Positions 1 through 11,245 of a DNA stretch of 64,000 bases are shown one piece after another (the first letter of the stretch is position 1; each line of letters opens with the position of its first letter). This DNA comes from an uncultured bacterium (lineage in GTDB: Bacteria > Bacillota > Clostridia > TANB77 > CAG-508), in contig CAJMRY010000002.1 in the NCBI GenBank assembly GCA_905215935.1, positions 248,001 to 312,000 on the forward strand. The letters are read 5' to 3'. Made by a program: the position numbers and the translations under genes. The notes beneath the pieces were generated by a model. It did no database searches and was not told where the DNA came from. It saw only the letters and a list, made by a program, of their open reading frames with translations.

Positions 1-681
1 AGAGGAGTACATAGTAAAGAAAAAAATATTATAGAAAATAGTATAGAATCATTTCAGAAAGCGATAGAGAAAAATTATATAATTGAACTAGATGTTCATT
101 ATCTAAAAGATGGTGAAGTTGTTGTTTTTCATGATGATAATATAGAAAGAATAACAGGCATTAATAAGAACATAAAAGATTGTACATATGAAGAAATAAG
201 AAATATAAAATTATATAACCAGAATACATATATACCTAAATTTTCTGATGTTTTAAAACTAGTTGATGGAAAAGTTCCAATACTAATTGAGCTAAAAAAT
301 GATAATAAAACAGGTTTACTAGAAGAAAAATTGATGGAGAATTTAAGAAATTATAATGGAAAGTTTGCAATACAAAGTTTTAATCCATTTAGTGTAAAAT
401 GGTTCAAAGATAATTATCCAGATATAATAAGAGGTCAGTTGGTATGCAAATTTAAAAATGGAAAAATGAATAAGATAAAAAAGTTGTTATTAAAAAATAT
501 GTTTTTTAACTTTATTACAAAACCAGATTTTATTTCCTACAATACAGAAGATTTAAGTTATGAAGAAGCAATAAAAATAAAGAGAGGAAAATTTCTTTTA
601 GGTTGGACTGTAAGAAGTAAGGAAAAATATGATGAATTAATAAAATATTATGATAATTTAATTTGTGAAGAGTTTATATAA
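1..681 (+). CDS. Glycerophosphodiester phosphodiesterase, 5' partial
   Basis: The reading frame is open from base 1, so the start lies upstream. The visible 226 residues begin with RGVH and ENSIESF, continue with ELDVHYLKDGEVVVFHDD, and later have PILIELKN and LGWTVR. These are the ordered motifs of GDPD TIM-barrel enzymes, which hydrolyse glycerophosphodiesters to glycerol-3-phosphate and an alcohol. Only the first few residues (normally including the first catalytic His) are missing. No signal peptide can be judged. No in-frame CGG is present. Confidence 0.88.
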   Translation, partial: RGVHSKEKNIIENSIESFQKAIEKNYIIELDVHYLKDGEVVVFHDDNIERITGINKNIKDCTYEEIRNIKLYNQNTYIPKFSDVLKLVDGKVPILIELKNDNKTGLLEEKLMENLRNYNGKFAIQSFNPFSVKWFKDNYPDIIRGQLVCKFKNGKMNKIKKLLLKNMFFNFITKPDFISYNTEDLSYEEAIKIKRGKFLLGWTVRSKEKYDELIKYYDNLICEEFI

Positions 682-761
682 TTTTATAAAAGCTTAAGTT
701 ATTTATGAGAACTTTAGAAATGTAAAATTAATAAATAAAATTGGTAAGAAAGAGGAATGTT

Positions 762-1485
762 ATGAGAATTGCTACATGGAATATTGGAGAAGACGAACGA
801 AATGAAGATGGACAAGTGAATATTCAATCTTATAAAGAGATAGTAAATCAAATTGAAAAAGAGAAAATTGATGTAATATGTTTTCAAGAAGCAATAACAA
901 GTCCAAAAGAAAAAGGTATTATAAAATATATAAAGAATAATACAAAATTAAAACATATATTTAAATATGAATTATCAGAATCTCATATAAATAAGAATTG
1001 TAAGATGGGAATTGCAATATGTTCTAAATATGAAATAAATGACATTGAAAAATTTTTGTTAGATAACCCCAATATAGTGTACAAGCCTAATAATACTACA
1101 ACATATTATTCTCATGATAAAGGATTTTTATTATGTAAAATTCGGAAGGTATACGATAATAACAGGACATTGTTTACCATTTCATGTATTTAAGAAGAAT
1201 ACTTTAGATTATTTAAATATATTTGAAAAATTAGATAATAAAATGTTAGATACATATAAACAAAGTAAAAACATTATTCTATGTGGAGACATGAATTATG
1301 AGGATATTAATAAAATGTTTCCAAGATTTTTAGAAATTTCTAAAGATTATATAGATGAACCAACAAGACATGAGAAGATATTTGACCACATGATCGCTAC
1401 AAATGAAGTGATCATAAATGAGATAAAAGTAATTGATGGTTATTTTGATCATAGATTATGTATAATCGATGTAAAAGAAGTTTAA
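762..1485 (+). CDS. Endonuclease/exonuclease/phosphatase family hydrolase, one CGG +1 site
   Basis: ATG 762 follows AGAGGA. The first 127 codons read MRIATWNIGE and a FQE metal-site motif. At the in-frame CGG 1143-1145 (ATT CGG A) the family sequence continues in the +1 frame: GRYTIITGHCLPFH, then LCGDMNY, FDHMIA and a final DHR. These are the EEP-fold catalytic motifs in order, giving about 240 aa. With ordinary decoding the product stops at 1193 and loses the GDMN and DH catalytic half. Substrate is not predictable; likely a cytosolic phosphodiesterase or nuclease. Confidence 0.85.
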
Positions 1486-1614
1486 GATTTAAATATTATG
1501 AGCAGATGAAAAATAATACATAAATAAAATATAAATGTTGAAATATAGAAATGCAGGAATGTAATAGAAAATTTAATAAAAAGTGATAGATTAAGTTTTA
1601 GGAGGCTGTTAAAC

Positions 1615-3013
1615 ATGGATATTTATGGCATAAAAAATATAATGGAAGAAGATTTAAAGTTTGAGTTTGATAAATATTATAAACAAACAGCAATTAAATT
1701 AAAATCTACTAAAGAAGAGGAAGAAAGAAATAAAACAAGAAAAGAATCACAAGAAAATTTAAGTTCATCTAATAATATAGAAATTGATTTGAAAAAATTA
1801 AAAGAAGATTTTATTAAGCTTATATTAGATGAGAATTCTTCAAAATATTTGTGGATTTTATATAGTAAATATAATGGTGAAGAGAATTATATTGATAAAA
1901 TAAGTGAAATATTAAAAAAAGAAAATAAAATCATTCGAGGAGGGACAAATACATATAAAATGAATGGCTGGATGGCACATACTTTATATGTTTATCAAAT
2001 TGTAAATGATAATATTGCAAATAACAAAGAAATTTTAAACTTCAATGGTAAGGAAGAAAATAAAAATCAAGTAAAAGAATTAAACAAATTATATAACGAA
2101 TTAGACAAAGAATCGAAGTTTATACTTAAGATTTTTGCTTTGATTCATGATATAGGTGTTATAGAAGATATAAAATATCACCCTGAATTGGGAAGTAAAT
2201 ATGTAGAAAAGGTTCTAGAGGAAATTGGGTTAACTTCACAAGAACTTGAAAAAAATAATATTAAAATTAATTTACAAGATTTAATTCGGGATATTAAAAG
2301 TAATTGTAAAATATCATATATTAATAACAAGTCTATCAACAGAAGGTAGCGATAAGTATGTAGAACTTGCATATAGAGATTTAATTAGTAATATACCAGA
2401 TATTAAAGAGATAAAAAATAACATACCTAAAATATTGCTTATATTTGCTTATGGAGATATTATTGCAGTAGATGAAAGTTTAATGGATTTAGGAAAATAT
2501 AATAGAATAAAAGAAGGATATTATTTTTTTGAAGCAGTAACACAAAATAAAATCCCAACAAGAGACAAAGAAAAAGTTGCAATAGAGAGAATTTGTGATA
2601 TGGCAGGAAAAATTACATATGAAGAATTAAAAGAATCGTTAGACAATATTCTAAAAAAATATGAAATAGATAAAAATACTTTTATTCAAGATATGTATAA
2701 TATTAAAATAATGAGATATACAGGACCTTTAATGAAAACATTAAATAATATTGAATTAACAATCAAAATATATTATGAGATCTTCGAATTAATAGGTAAA
2801 AAAGAAGGAAAAGATTCTCTTGAAGATTATACAATTATTTTTGTACCAGATAAACATGAAAATGATTTTGTAGAACAATTTAAAAATGGAAACTTTTTTA
2901 AATGTGTAGAAAAAATGAAAGAAACCAAAGAAGATGAAACAATATATGAAAATATAAAAATAGAAAGTGGAGTAGATTCTGAAGGAAAATATCTACATAT
3001 AAGAGTAATATAA
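1615..3013 (+). CDS. HD-domain hydrolase-like protein, one CGG +1 site
   Basis: ATG 1615 follows GGAGG. The first ~110 residues are charged and probably coiled. An HD-like arrangement follows: MAHTLYVYQ, then FALIHDIGVIED, then YHPELGSKYV. At CGG 2287-2289 (ATT CGG G) the original frame stops 62 bases later at 2349, while the +1 frame gives GILKVIVKYHIL and runs uninterrupted to 3013, about 465 aa in total. YHIL supplies a plausible further HD-domain histidine. Specific substrate unknown. The next gene (Ppx/GppA-like) begins almost directly after it, suggesting co-transcription. Confidence 0.72.
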
Positions 3014-3030
3014 AAATGGGAGGATTTATT

Positions 3031-3900
3031 ATGGAAAAAATAATTATAGAAGTAGGTTCAACAAATACTAAAATAGACAAATATGATGGTAAAAACATAG
3101 AAAATATAGGAACAGAAACAATAGAATTTAAGAAAAATTATAAAAAAGAAAATAAACTAGATGAGAAAGATGTAGAAAAATTAATTAATATAGTAAACAA
3201 ACAAAAAACAATTACTAATAATATATATGTATGTGGTACAAGCATATTTAGAAACTTAAGCGACAAACAAAAAGAAGAATTTTTAAATAAATTTAAACAA
3301 AATACAGGAGCAGAATTTGAAATAATATCATCAGAAGAAGAAAATAAATTAACAGTAGCAGGTGCTACCAAAAAAGTAAATGGAAAAGTAGCAGTATTTG
3401 TTGGAGGAGGAGGTTCAACAGAAATTGCTATATATGATAATGGAATAAAAGAAATGGTAAATACACCAATTGGCGTTATGGATGCAATGGCAAAATTTCC
3501 AGATTTAGCAGAAAATTTAGCAACAACAGATTTAGAAGAAGTAAAGAGCTTTGTAAAGGAAAAATTAAATCTTCCAAAAGAAAAAGCAGATATATTAATA
3601 CTAGCAGGCGGAGGACATAAACATTTTGCAATTGATTCTGGAGTTCGTTATGAAAAAAATAATTTATATGAAGATGAATTACAACCAATACAAATGGATA
3701 TAGAAACTAGAATAAAAGAAAGTAAAAGATATTATAAAGAAATATCTCTTGATGAAATTAGAAATAGAGTAAATGATCCAGATTGGTGGTATGCAACAAG
3801 AGCGATGTGTGCATTTGTATTAGTAGTAGCAGAAGAAATAGGTGCAAAATATATTGTACCAACAGATATTTCTATGGTATATGGATTATTAGACAAATGA
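3031..3900 (+). CDS. Ppx/GppA-family phosphatase-like protein
   Basis: ATG 3031 is preferred over ATG 3016 because GGGAGGA lies just before it. The 289 aa protein has the actin-like ATPase fold motifs of exopolyphosphatase and pppGpp phosphatases: IIEVGSTNTK at the N-terminus, GTSIFRN, ISSEEENKL, VFVGGGGSTE (phosphate 2 loop) and LAGGGHKH. It is close to the short Ppx form. GGC GGA at about 3607-3612 contains CGG across a codon boundary with no frame change. Role in polyphosphate or alarmone turnover is inferred from family only. Confidence 0.75.
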   Translation: MEKIIIEVGSTNTKIDKYDGKNIENIGTETIEFKKNYKKENKLDEKDVEKLINIVNKQKTITNNIYVCGTSIFRNLSDKQKEEFLNKFKQNTGAEFEIISSEEENKLTVAGATKKVNGKVAVFVGGGGSTEIAIYDNGIKEMVNTPIGVMDAMAKFPDLAENLATTDLEEVKSFVKEKLNLPKEKADILILAGGGHKHFAIDSGVRYEKNNLYEDELQPIQMDIETRIKESKRYYKEISLDEIRNRVNDPDWWYATRAMCAFVLVVAEEIGAKYIVPTDISMVYGLLDK

Positions 3901-3933
3901 GATAAAAATAATCAATTATAGGGAGAGATAAAA

Positions 3934-4785
3934 ATGATAGATAAAAGAGATTTAAATAGAATAAGAATATTTGAACACAAAGATAAAAATAAAGATTATA
4001 ATATGAATATTTTTACATATATTCCTAAAGGAAATATGAATGAAATGAAAATATTATTTATTATGAGTGGTTGTCTAAGAGATGCCTTAAATTATTTAAA
4101 AATTTGGATAGAAACTGCTAATAAAAATAAATATATTATAATTGCACCAGAATTTGATAAAGACCATTATTCCATTGCAGATCATGAATATGGAAATCTA
4201 ATAGATATAAAATATGATTATTCAACTCAAGATATATATACACCAAGTATGATTTATGATATAAAAATAAAAAATGAGGAAGATTGGATTTATTCAAACA
4301 TTGATGAAATATATGTTGAATTTCTAAAAGAATATAATCTAGAGAATAAGGGATATATTATCTTTGGTCATTCATCTGGGTCTCAATTCACACACAGATT
4401 TTTAATGTTAGGTAATAGTAAATATTGCAAAAAATATTTATGTGCAAATGCAGGATTATATACTTTTTTTGATGAAACAAAAGATTATCCATATGGTATA
4501 AAAAATCTAAATGCTTTTAAAGAAAGAATAAAAAAATCTTTAGAAAAAGAAGTATATATATTAGCAGGTGAACAAGATATAGATACTAAATTTATAAACT
4601 CACTTCCAATGGATATAGAGGAAGGGAAAAACAGATATGAAAGAGCTACTAATTATTTTTATTCAGCTATCAATTATGCAAAAGTAAACAATATAAAAAC
4701 TAATTGGAAATTTGTTTCTATGCCTGGTGTACATCATAAATCAAAGGAAGTAGTGCCTTTTACTATAGAATTTATAAATAATTAA
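3934..4785 (+). CDS. Alpha/beta hydrolase family protein
   Basis: 284 codons with ATG preceded by GGGAGAG. Core elements are FIMSGCLRDA, the nucleophile elbow IFGHSSGSQF (Ser in GHSSG), an acid-containing strand ILAGEQDIDT and a late PGVHHKSK histidine, giving the Ser-Asp-His order. No signal peptide, so cytosolic. Substrate unknown; may be an esterase or a peptidase-type hydrolase. Belongs to the same rightward run of small metabolic genes. Confidence 0.72.
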   Translation: MIDKRDLNRIRIFEHKDKNKDYNMNIFTYIPKGNMNEMKILFIMSGCLRDALNYLKIWIETANKNKYIIIAPEFDKDHYSIADHEYGNLIDIKYDYSTQDIYTPSMIYDIKIKNEEDWIYSNIDEIYVEFLKEYNLENKGYIIFGHSSGSQFTHRFLMLGNSKYCKKYLCANAGLYTFFDETKDYPYGIKNLNAFKERIKKSLEKEVYILAGEQDIDTKFINSLPMDIEEGKNRYERATNYFYSAINYAKVNNIKTNWKFVSMPGVHHKSKEVVPFTIEFINN

Positions 4786-4831
4786 ATAAAAAAATTATCT
4801 AGCATTATTAAAAATTAAGAAGGGATAAAAT

Positions 4832-5419
4832 ATGATAATAGGAATAGATATAGATGATACTTTAACAAATATAGGAACAGATATAAATATTGCAGCATAC
4901 AATTATGCTAAAAAACTTGGGAAAGACATTAATGATTCAGAAAATCTGCTAGAAGCAATAAATAATAATGCAGAATTTTATAAACGAAAATTTAAATTCA
5001 ATTATGATGAATTAAAATATTTCTTAAAAAATATACAAGAAGAAATTACTAGTAAAGCCAAACCAAGAGATGGAGTGGTCAAAATTATAAAAAAATTAAG
5101 AAGTGAAGGACATAAAATATATATTGTAACTGCTAGATGTACCGAGTTTCATGACAATCCATACGAATTAAGTAAAAATTGGCTAGATAAAAATAAAATA
5201 GAATATGATAAATTAATTGTAAATGCTAGAGAAAAAGCTACAGTATGCACAAAAGAAAATATAGAATTGTTTATTGATGACCAATTAAATAATTGTATAG
5301 AAATTTCTAATGTTGGAATAAAAACAATAAGGATTTCTAATGATAAAACTCAATATGATAAGATAATTACAATTAATAATTGGAATGAGATATACAATTT
5401 TATAAAAGAAATGGAGTAA
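4832..5419 (+). CDS. HAD-superfamily 5'-nucleotidase-like phosphatase
   Basis: The 195 aa protein starts MIIGIDIDDTLTNIG, the HAD motif I with DxDxT. Motif II is IYIVTAR, and motif III/IV is around ELFIDDQLNNC. This layout and the C1 cap region match the NT5C-like deoxyribonucleotidase/YorS group. Start ATG 4832 follows AAGAAGGG. It ends 3 bases before the next ATG, so it is probably translated together with the MFS gene. Substrate not defined. Confidence 0.78.
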   Translation: MIIGIDIDDTLTNIGTDINIAAYNYAKKLGKDINDSENLLEAINNNAEFYKRKFKFNYDELKYFLKNIQEEITSKAKPRDGVVKIIKKLRSEGHKIYIVTARCTEFHDNPYELSKNWLDKNKIEYDKLIVNAREKATVCTKENIELFIDDQLNNCIEISNVGIKTIRISNDKTQYDKIITINNWNEIYNFIKEME

Positions 5420-5422
5420 CAA

Positions 5423-6592
5423 ATGAAAAAAATAAAAATACAAAATCAAATATTAATTATGCTAGCGTTTTTTAGTATTTCAGTTGGTTTATGGGGGAAT
5501 TTTAGACAACTATGGTTGCAAAGCAATAAATTTTCTGTAACTCAAATAAGTCACATTATAAGTGTAGGAACTTTTATAAGTATAGTAGCAATAATTTTAA
5601 CAGGAAAATATGTAAAATTAAACAAGTTAAAAAAATATATAACATATTCTATAGGATTTAAAGTTCTTAATTTATTCCTTTTATATTTTATGAATGGAAA
5701 AGAGTTTGATAAATTTATTGTAATATCAATTATTATAGATATTGTATTAGAATATATTATAATAACAAGCATTTATCCGTTAATCACTAACATTATAAAA
5801 AATGATAAAGAATATAGTAAAAGACAATTAACAGAATATTTGTTTAGAGATGTAGGAATATTAATAGGTGGATTTTTTATTGGAAGAAATATTTTAGGAA
5901 AATTAATAGATTATAATGTTTGTTTAATTATAGCAAATGCATTTTTATTTATTTCATTATTTGTAATAGCAGAAATTGATAATAATATAGAATATTCAGT
6001 TAAGAAAAAAGAATCAATTCTTAAATATATATTAAAAAACAAAATGTTAATTTTATACTTAATATATATTCTACTTGCAAGTATTGCAATGTCAACTTCA
6101 TTAGGATTAAAAATGTTAACATTAACAAATTATTTTAAATTTACAGATAGTGTAGCAACTAATTATTTGTTAATAGTAGGATTATTGGCAGATGGATTAG
6201 GTATTATAGCATTAAAATACTTAACACCGAAAAATGATTATCTAACTTTAACAATAAAATTTGGCATTCGATTTTTGGGTTATATTATAGCATTTTTATC
6301 TAATAATATATTAATTATTTTTATTGCAATGACTTGGTCAATTTTAATATCTACAGCTTACGAAAATATTTGTGATGGGCCATATGTAAATTCAGTAGAA
6401 AATGAGTATCAGCTAGAATTTACTAATTTAAGATACATAATTAGATTTTTAGGTGAATCAATAGGCGTGTTTTTATGTGGCTTAATGTATGAAATAGGAT
6501 TAAAATATATGTTTGGATTATCAGCAATATTTATAATGTTTCAATTAGGACTGTCATATTATATGATTTATTTAAGAAATAAAAAATGTTAA
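5423..6592 (+). CDS. MFS-type transporter
   Basis: 389 aa, about 12 hydrophobic helices, including stretches near residues 8-28, 43-60, 75-92, 100-125, 150-185, 213-235 and several to the C-terminus. The short charged loop GKYVKLNKLKKY after helix 2 is typical of MFS. The start ATG is 3 bases after the preceding stop, with GGAG inside the previous gene end. Substrate is not predictable; a drug or metabolite exporter is possible. Confidence 0.68.
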   Translation: MKKIKIQNQILIMLAFFSISVGLWGNFRQLWLQSNKFSVTQISHIISVGTFISIVAIILTGKYVKLNKLKKYITYSIGFKVLNLFLLYFMNGKEFDKFIVISIIIDIVLEYIIITSIYPLITNIIKNDKEYSKRQLTEYLFRDVGILIGGFFIGRNILGKLIDYNVCLIIANAFLFISLFVIAEIDNNIEYSVKKKESILKYILKNKMLILYLIYILLASIAMSTSLGLKMLTLTNYFKFTDSVATNYLLIVGLLADGLGIIALKYLTPKNDYLTLTIKFGIRFLGYIIAFLSNNILIIFIAMTWSILISTAYENICDGPYVNSVENEYQLEFTNLRYIIRFLGESIGVFLCGLMYEIGLKYMFGLSAIFIMFQLGLSYYMIYLRNKKC

Positions 6593-6698
6593 AATATATA
6601 ATTTGAAGATTATAAACATTAAAAAATGAAAATTTAAAAGTAGATATACAGAGATATTTATATATAAATGATAAAAAAGAAAAGATAGGAATAATAAA

Positions 6699-8460
6699 AT
6701 GAAAAATAATTTTTTAATTAAAACTTTAAAAGGAACAAAAATATATATAATAATTACATTGTTATTAAGTGCAATATATTCTAGACTAGTAGTTTTAGTA
6801 CCAATGTTTATTCGGATATGCTTTAGATGGAATTATAATGGGAAATGAAGAAGTAATACCATCATTTATTACAAATTTATTTTATTTATCAAATAGTAAA
6901 ATCGGAAAGATAATAATTCTTTCAATAGTTCTAATATTAGTAAATATAATAATTTTTATTGTTAGTTACATAAAAAATAAAATAAACACAAAGTTTAATT
7001 TAAAAATAAATAGAAATGTAAAACAGATTGTGTTAGAACATATTCCAAAATTAGAATATATGGAATTTTCCAATATAAACAAATCAGATGTCATTCAAAG
7101 AGTTAATAATGATGCTACAACATATTCTGAATTTTTCAATTCACAAATAAATCTATTTTTTGATACTATATTTATTATTATTTTTGCTGTAGCACAAACT
7201 TTAGAGTTAAATGTTACAGTAGGTATATTTATTGGTATTATATGTCTTTTTATTGTAATTTTATCAATATGGTTTTTCAAAAATTCTAAACCATTAGTTG
7301 AAGATATTGTTGAAAGGAATAAAGAAGTAATAGAAAAAACAACAATTAATGTAGAAAACTCTAAAATGGTAAAAATATATAACAGAGAAGAAAAAGAAAT
7401 ACAAGATTTTAAAAAGATAAATGATGAGTATAGAAAAAAAGATGTAAAATTAGCTAAACTAAAAGTATGGTATAGAATAACAACACATTCATTAAGAAAT
7501 TTTAAAGAGCCATTTATTTTATTATGGGGAGGAATTTTAGTTGTAAGAGGAGAGCTTACAATTGCAAGCCTTTCTATATTACTTGCATATGCTACCAAAA
7601 TTATGTACTATGTATATGATACAGTTGCAAAATTGGAAAATATTAATGAATTTATTGTTGCATATAAAAAACTTTCTAAACTAATGAAATATAAAGAAGA
7701 TGTAGAAAAAAATCCAGACATTAAATTATCAGGAGATATTATATTTAAAAATGTGAGTATAAAAATACAAGAAAATAAAGTGTTAGAAAATCTTAATTTT
7801 ATAATTAAGCAAGGAGAAAATATTGCTATTATTGGAGATAATGGTTCAGGAAAAACAATTATAGCAAAAACATTAATTGGATTTTATGAATATACAGGTG
7901 ATATTTATATTGGAGAATGGGATATTAAAAAAGTAAGCAAAAAGAGTTTAAGAAATTATATAGGAGTTGTTTTACAAGATACATATTTATTTACAGATAC
8001 AGTTAAAAATAATATAAATATAAATCAAAATAAAATAAGTGACAAGCAAATTATAAATGTATGTAAAATGGCAGAATTATACGATGATATAAAAAAATTT
8101 GATAATAATATTAATTACTTAATAGGAAAAGGTGGAAACAATGTATCTGGAGGACAAAAACAAAGAATTGCAATTGCAAGAACGATTCTTTTAGATAATA
8201 AATTTATTATATTTGATGATTCACTTTCTAAGTTAGACAGTAAAACAAAAGTAAAAATATTAAATAATATTATCAAAATGCAAAAGGGAACTATAATTAT
8301 TTCACATGATATAGAAGTTGTACAAAAATGTGACAAAGTTTTATTTATAAATAATAAAAGTGTAAAAGTTAGTACACATGAAGATTTATTAGAAAACGAT
8401 GAACAATACAGACAAATTATAGAAATAAATCAAAACAAAATATTTGAAGATGAGGATTAG
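6699..8460 (+). CDS. ABC exporter half, degenerate ATP site, one CGG +1 site
   Basis: ATG 6699 follows GATAGGA. The first transmembrane segment is read from 6699; at in-frame CGG 6813-6815 (ATT CGG A) the protein continues in +1 as GYALDG, giving 586 aa. Walker A is GDNGSGKT near residue 370, the signature is VSGGQKQR, and Walker B is FIIFDDSLSKLD, where the usual catalytic Glu is Asp. The next gene has a normal LDEA site, so the two form a heterodimer with one degenerate site. The phase control ATC GGA at 6901-6906 is read without a shift. Confidence 0.87.
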
Positions 8461-8464
8461 TCAA

Positions 8465-10168
8465 ATGTTAGAAGAAATAAAAAATCAATATAAAAAAGAA
8501 ACTATAAAAATAGCAATAGGCTGGATAATAACTAGTATAATGGTTGTATTATTTATAGCTTTTACTATTGTAATGATAGAATATGCAATTCCAAGTAAAG
8601 ATATAAACTTAATCATAAAATTAGGAGTTATATATTTTGGAGTAAATATATTAAGAGCAATTGCTACTTTTTTTGAAGATTTAAATCATGAAGCTTTTGA
8701 TGTAAAAGTGCAGGCTGATTATAGAGAAAAAATATTTATAAAATTACAAAAAATGAATCAAAGTGAAATTGACAAAATAAGAGTTGGTGAAATCTTAGAA
8801 AATATGCTTAATGACACAAAAGAGTTTTCTAGGTTTTATGGTACTGGAATATGCAGGTCATATTATGGAGGAATTATTAGACTACTTGGAACATTAATGG
8901 TTTTAGCATATTTAAATATTCCAATTGTTACAATTACATTTATTATTTATCTGTTTGGATTTTTCATAACATATATATTTAATAAAAAATCAATCAAATA
9001 TACAAAAGCAAAAAGAATGATAAATGCAAAAATATTAAACTGGTCAAATGAACAAGTGCAAGGTTATCAAACAATAAAATCTCTAGAAATAGAAAAAGAG
9101 AGAATGAAAGAAATAAAATCTTTATTAACAATATATGAAGAGTCAGTAAATAAATTAGAAAAAAATATTAGGTTTTATACATGTATATATGATTTTATCG
9201 TATCATTTGTAGGAGTTACTAATATTTTATTAGGAAGTATTAGTGTAGAAAACGGAATTATATCATATGGGGCATTAGTTATACTTTCAAGATATATTTC
9301 GTCCCCAGAAACATATGCTAGATGGTTTATAGATGGATTTCAAATTAGGAACATTGGAAAAATTGCATATGGCAAAATAACAAATATTTTGCAAAAAACA
9401 GAAGAAGAGACTAATTATGGAGTAGAGTTGACAAAAGTAGATAAAATAGAATTTATAAATGTTAAATTTGGTTATAATGAAAATGAAAACACCTTAAATG
9501 ATATAAGTTTTATTGCAAATAAAGACGAAAAAATTGCTTTGGTTGGAAGAACAGGAAGCGGAAAAACAAGTCTTGTAAATGTAATTTGTAAATTTTATGA
9601 CATACAAAGTGGACAAATAAAGATAAATGATAAAGATTATAATGAATATAATATAAAAAGCTTGAGAAATAAAATCGGATACATCATGCAAAAAGTAGTT
9701 ATATTTAATGGAACCATATTTGATAATATTAATTATGCAAATAAAGATATATCAAAAGAAGAGATGATTGATATATGTAAAAAATTAAACTTGCATGATA
9801 AAATTATGTCTTTAAAAGATGAATATGAAACCAAAATTGATGAAGATACAGATTTATTCTCTGCAGGAGAAAAGCAATTAATAAATTTTGCAAGAGTAAT
9901 GGTAGAAAATCCAGAAATTATTATATTAGATGAAGCTACTGCCAGCTTAAGCTATAAATCAGAAATGCTAGTGAGACAAGCAATAGAAGAAATTACAAAA
10001 GGAAAAATTAGTTTCATAATAGCACATAGATTATCAACTATCAAAAATTGTGACAAAATATTTTTAATGGATAATGGAGAAATCATAGAGCAAGGAAATC
10101 ATAACGAATTAATAGAAAAACAAGGTAAGTATTTTGAATTAGTGTTCAGTGGAGATGAGGAAAAATGA
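8465..10168 (+). CDS. ABC exporter half, canonical ATP site
   Basis: ATG 8465 is chosen because GAGGA at 8452 is well spaced; ATG 8450 would overlap the upstream stop and lacks a good site. About 567 aa: six membrane helices, then Walker A GRTGSGKT, a variant signature SAGEKQL, Walker B IIILDEATASLS and H-loop IAHRLST. It overlaps the same transcription unit as its partner ABC gene. It is likely the catalytically competent half of a heterodimeric exporter for peptide, lipid or drug. No in-frame CGG; ATC GGA at 9674-9679 is in normal phase. Confidence 0.87.
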   Translation: MLEEIKNQYKKETIKIAIGWIITSIMVVLFIAFTIVMIEYAIPSKDINLIIKLGVIYFGVNILRAIATFFEDLNHEAFDVKVQADYREKIFIKLQKMNQSEIDKIRVGEILENMLNDTKEFSRFYGTGICRSYYGGIIRLLGTLMVLAYLNIPIVTITFIIYLFGFFITYIFNKKSIKYTKAKRMINAKILNWSNEQVQGYQTIKSLEIEKERMKEIKSLLTIYEESVNKLEKNIRFYTCIYDFIVSFVGVTNILLGSISVENGIISYGALVILSRYISSPETYARWFIDGFQIRNIGKIAYGKITNILQKTEEETNYGVELTKVDKIEFINVKFGYNENENTLNDISFIANKDEKIALVGRTGSGKTSLVNVICKFYDIQSGQIKINDKDYNEYNIKSLRNKIGYIMQKVVIFNGTIFDNINYANKDISKEEMIDICKKLNLHDKIMSLKDEYETKIDEDTDLFSAGEKQLINFARVMVENPEIIILDEATASLSYKSEMLVRQAIEEITKGKISFIIAHRLSTIKNCDKIFLMDNGEIIEQGNHNELIEKQGKYFELVFSGDEEK

Positions 10169-10210
10169 ACACTTACAAATAATAATAGATTTTATACTTA
10201 GGAGAAAAGA

Positions 10211-11245
10211 ATGGGAATTATAGAAGTAAAAAAATTAGTTAAAGAATATAAAGTAATACAAAAAGAAAAGGGTCTGTTAGGCTATTTTAAAAACTTAATT
10301 CATCCAAAATACAAAAAATTTACAGCGGTAAATAATATAAATATTCATATTGAAGAAGGAGAACTTGTAGGTTATATAGGCGAAAATGGAGCAGGAAAAA
10401 GTACAACAATTAAAATGTTAACAGGGTTATTAACTCCAACATCAGGTGAGGTAATAGTAAATGGTTTGGTTCCAAGTGAAAAAAGAATAGAAAATAATAA
10501 AAACATAGGGGCAGTTTTCGGACAAAAAACTCAACTTTGGTGGGACCTACCAGTTATAGAATCTTTTAGGTTAATTAAAAAAATGTATAAAATTCCAGAA
10601 AATGAATACAGAAAAAACTTAAAGAGATTTACAGAAATATTGAAACTAGAAGATTTATTAGAAAAACAAGTTAAAAACTTAAGTTTAGGACAAAAAATGA
10701 GATGCGAGATAGCAGCAACATTTATGCACAATCCTAAAATAGTTTACTTAGATGAGCCAACAATAGGTTTAGATGTTTTAGTAAAAGAAAATATTAGAAA
10801 ATTTATAAAAGATGTAAATAAAGAAAAAAATACTACAGTTATTCTTACAACACATGATTTAAAAGATATAGAAGATGTGTGTAATAGAATTATTCTTTTA
10901 GATAAAGGTCAAATTATTTATGATGGTGGAAAACAAGAATTTAAAGATATTTATGGAAATTATGTAATAGCTGAATTTATTATAAAAGAAAAGAAACAAA
11001 GTATTAAAGAAAGTATGAATTTAGATATAATACACATATTAGAAGAAACAGAAAAAAACTTAAAGATAAAATTTAAACATGATGAAACAACAATAATGAA
11101 AGTAATGGATGAAATATCTAAATATTGTATAATTGAAGATATACATATGAAAGAACCAGAATTAGAAGATATATTAAAAGACATATATAAAGGAGTACAT
11201 ACAAATGATAAAAAGTATGATAGCACTAGCGAAAATGCAATTTAG
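10211..11245 (+). CDS. ABC-2 transporter ATPase
   Basis: 344 aa after AGGAGAA. Walker A GENGAGKSTT at about residue 60, Q-loop in VFGQKTQLWWDLP, signature LSLGQKMR, Walker B IVYLDEPTIGLD, H-loop LTTHD. The long N-terminal lead and the FGQKTQLWW segment match ATPases paired with ABC-2 (DUF990-type) permeases. The two downstream genes are such permeases; the next start lies 41 bases inside this gene. Efflux substrate unknown. TTC GGA at 10517-10522 contains CGG out of frame and is not shifted. Confidence 0.88.
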   Translation: MGIIEVKKLVKEYKVIQKEKGLLGYFKNLIHPKYKKFTAVNNINIHIEEGELVGYIGENGAGKSTTIKMLTGLLTPTSGEVIVNGLVPSEKRIENNKNIGAVFGQKTQLWWDLPVIESFRLIKKMYKIPENEYRKNLKRFTEILKLEDLLEKQVKNLSLGQKMRCEIAATFMHNPKIVYLDEPTIGLDVLVKENIRKFIKDVNKEKNTTVILTTHDLKDIEDVCNRIILLDKGQIIYDGGKQEFKDIYGNYVIAEFIIKEKKQSIKESMNLDIIHILEETEKNLKIKFKHDETTIMKVMDEISKYCIIEDIHMKEPELEDILKDIYKGVHTNDKKYDSTSENAI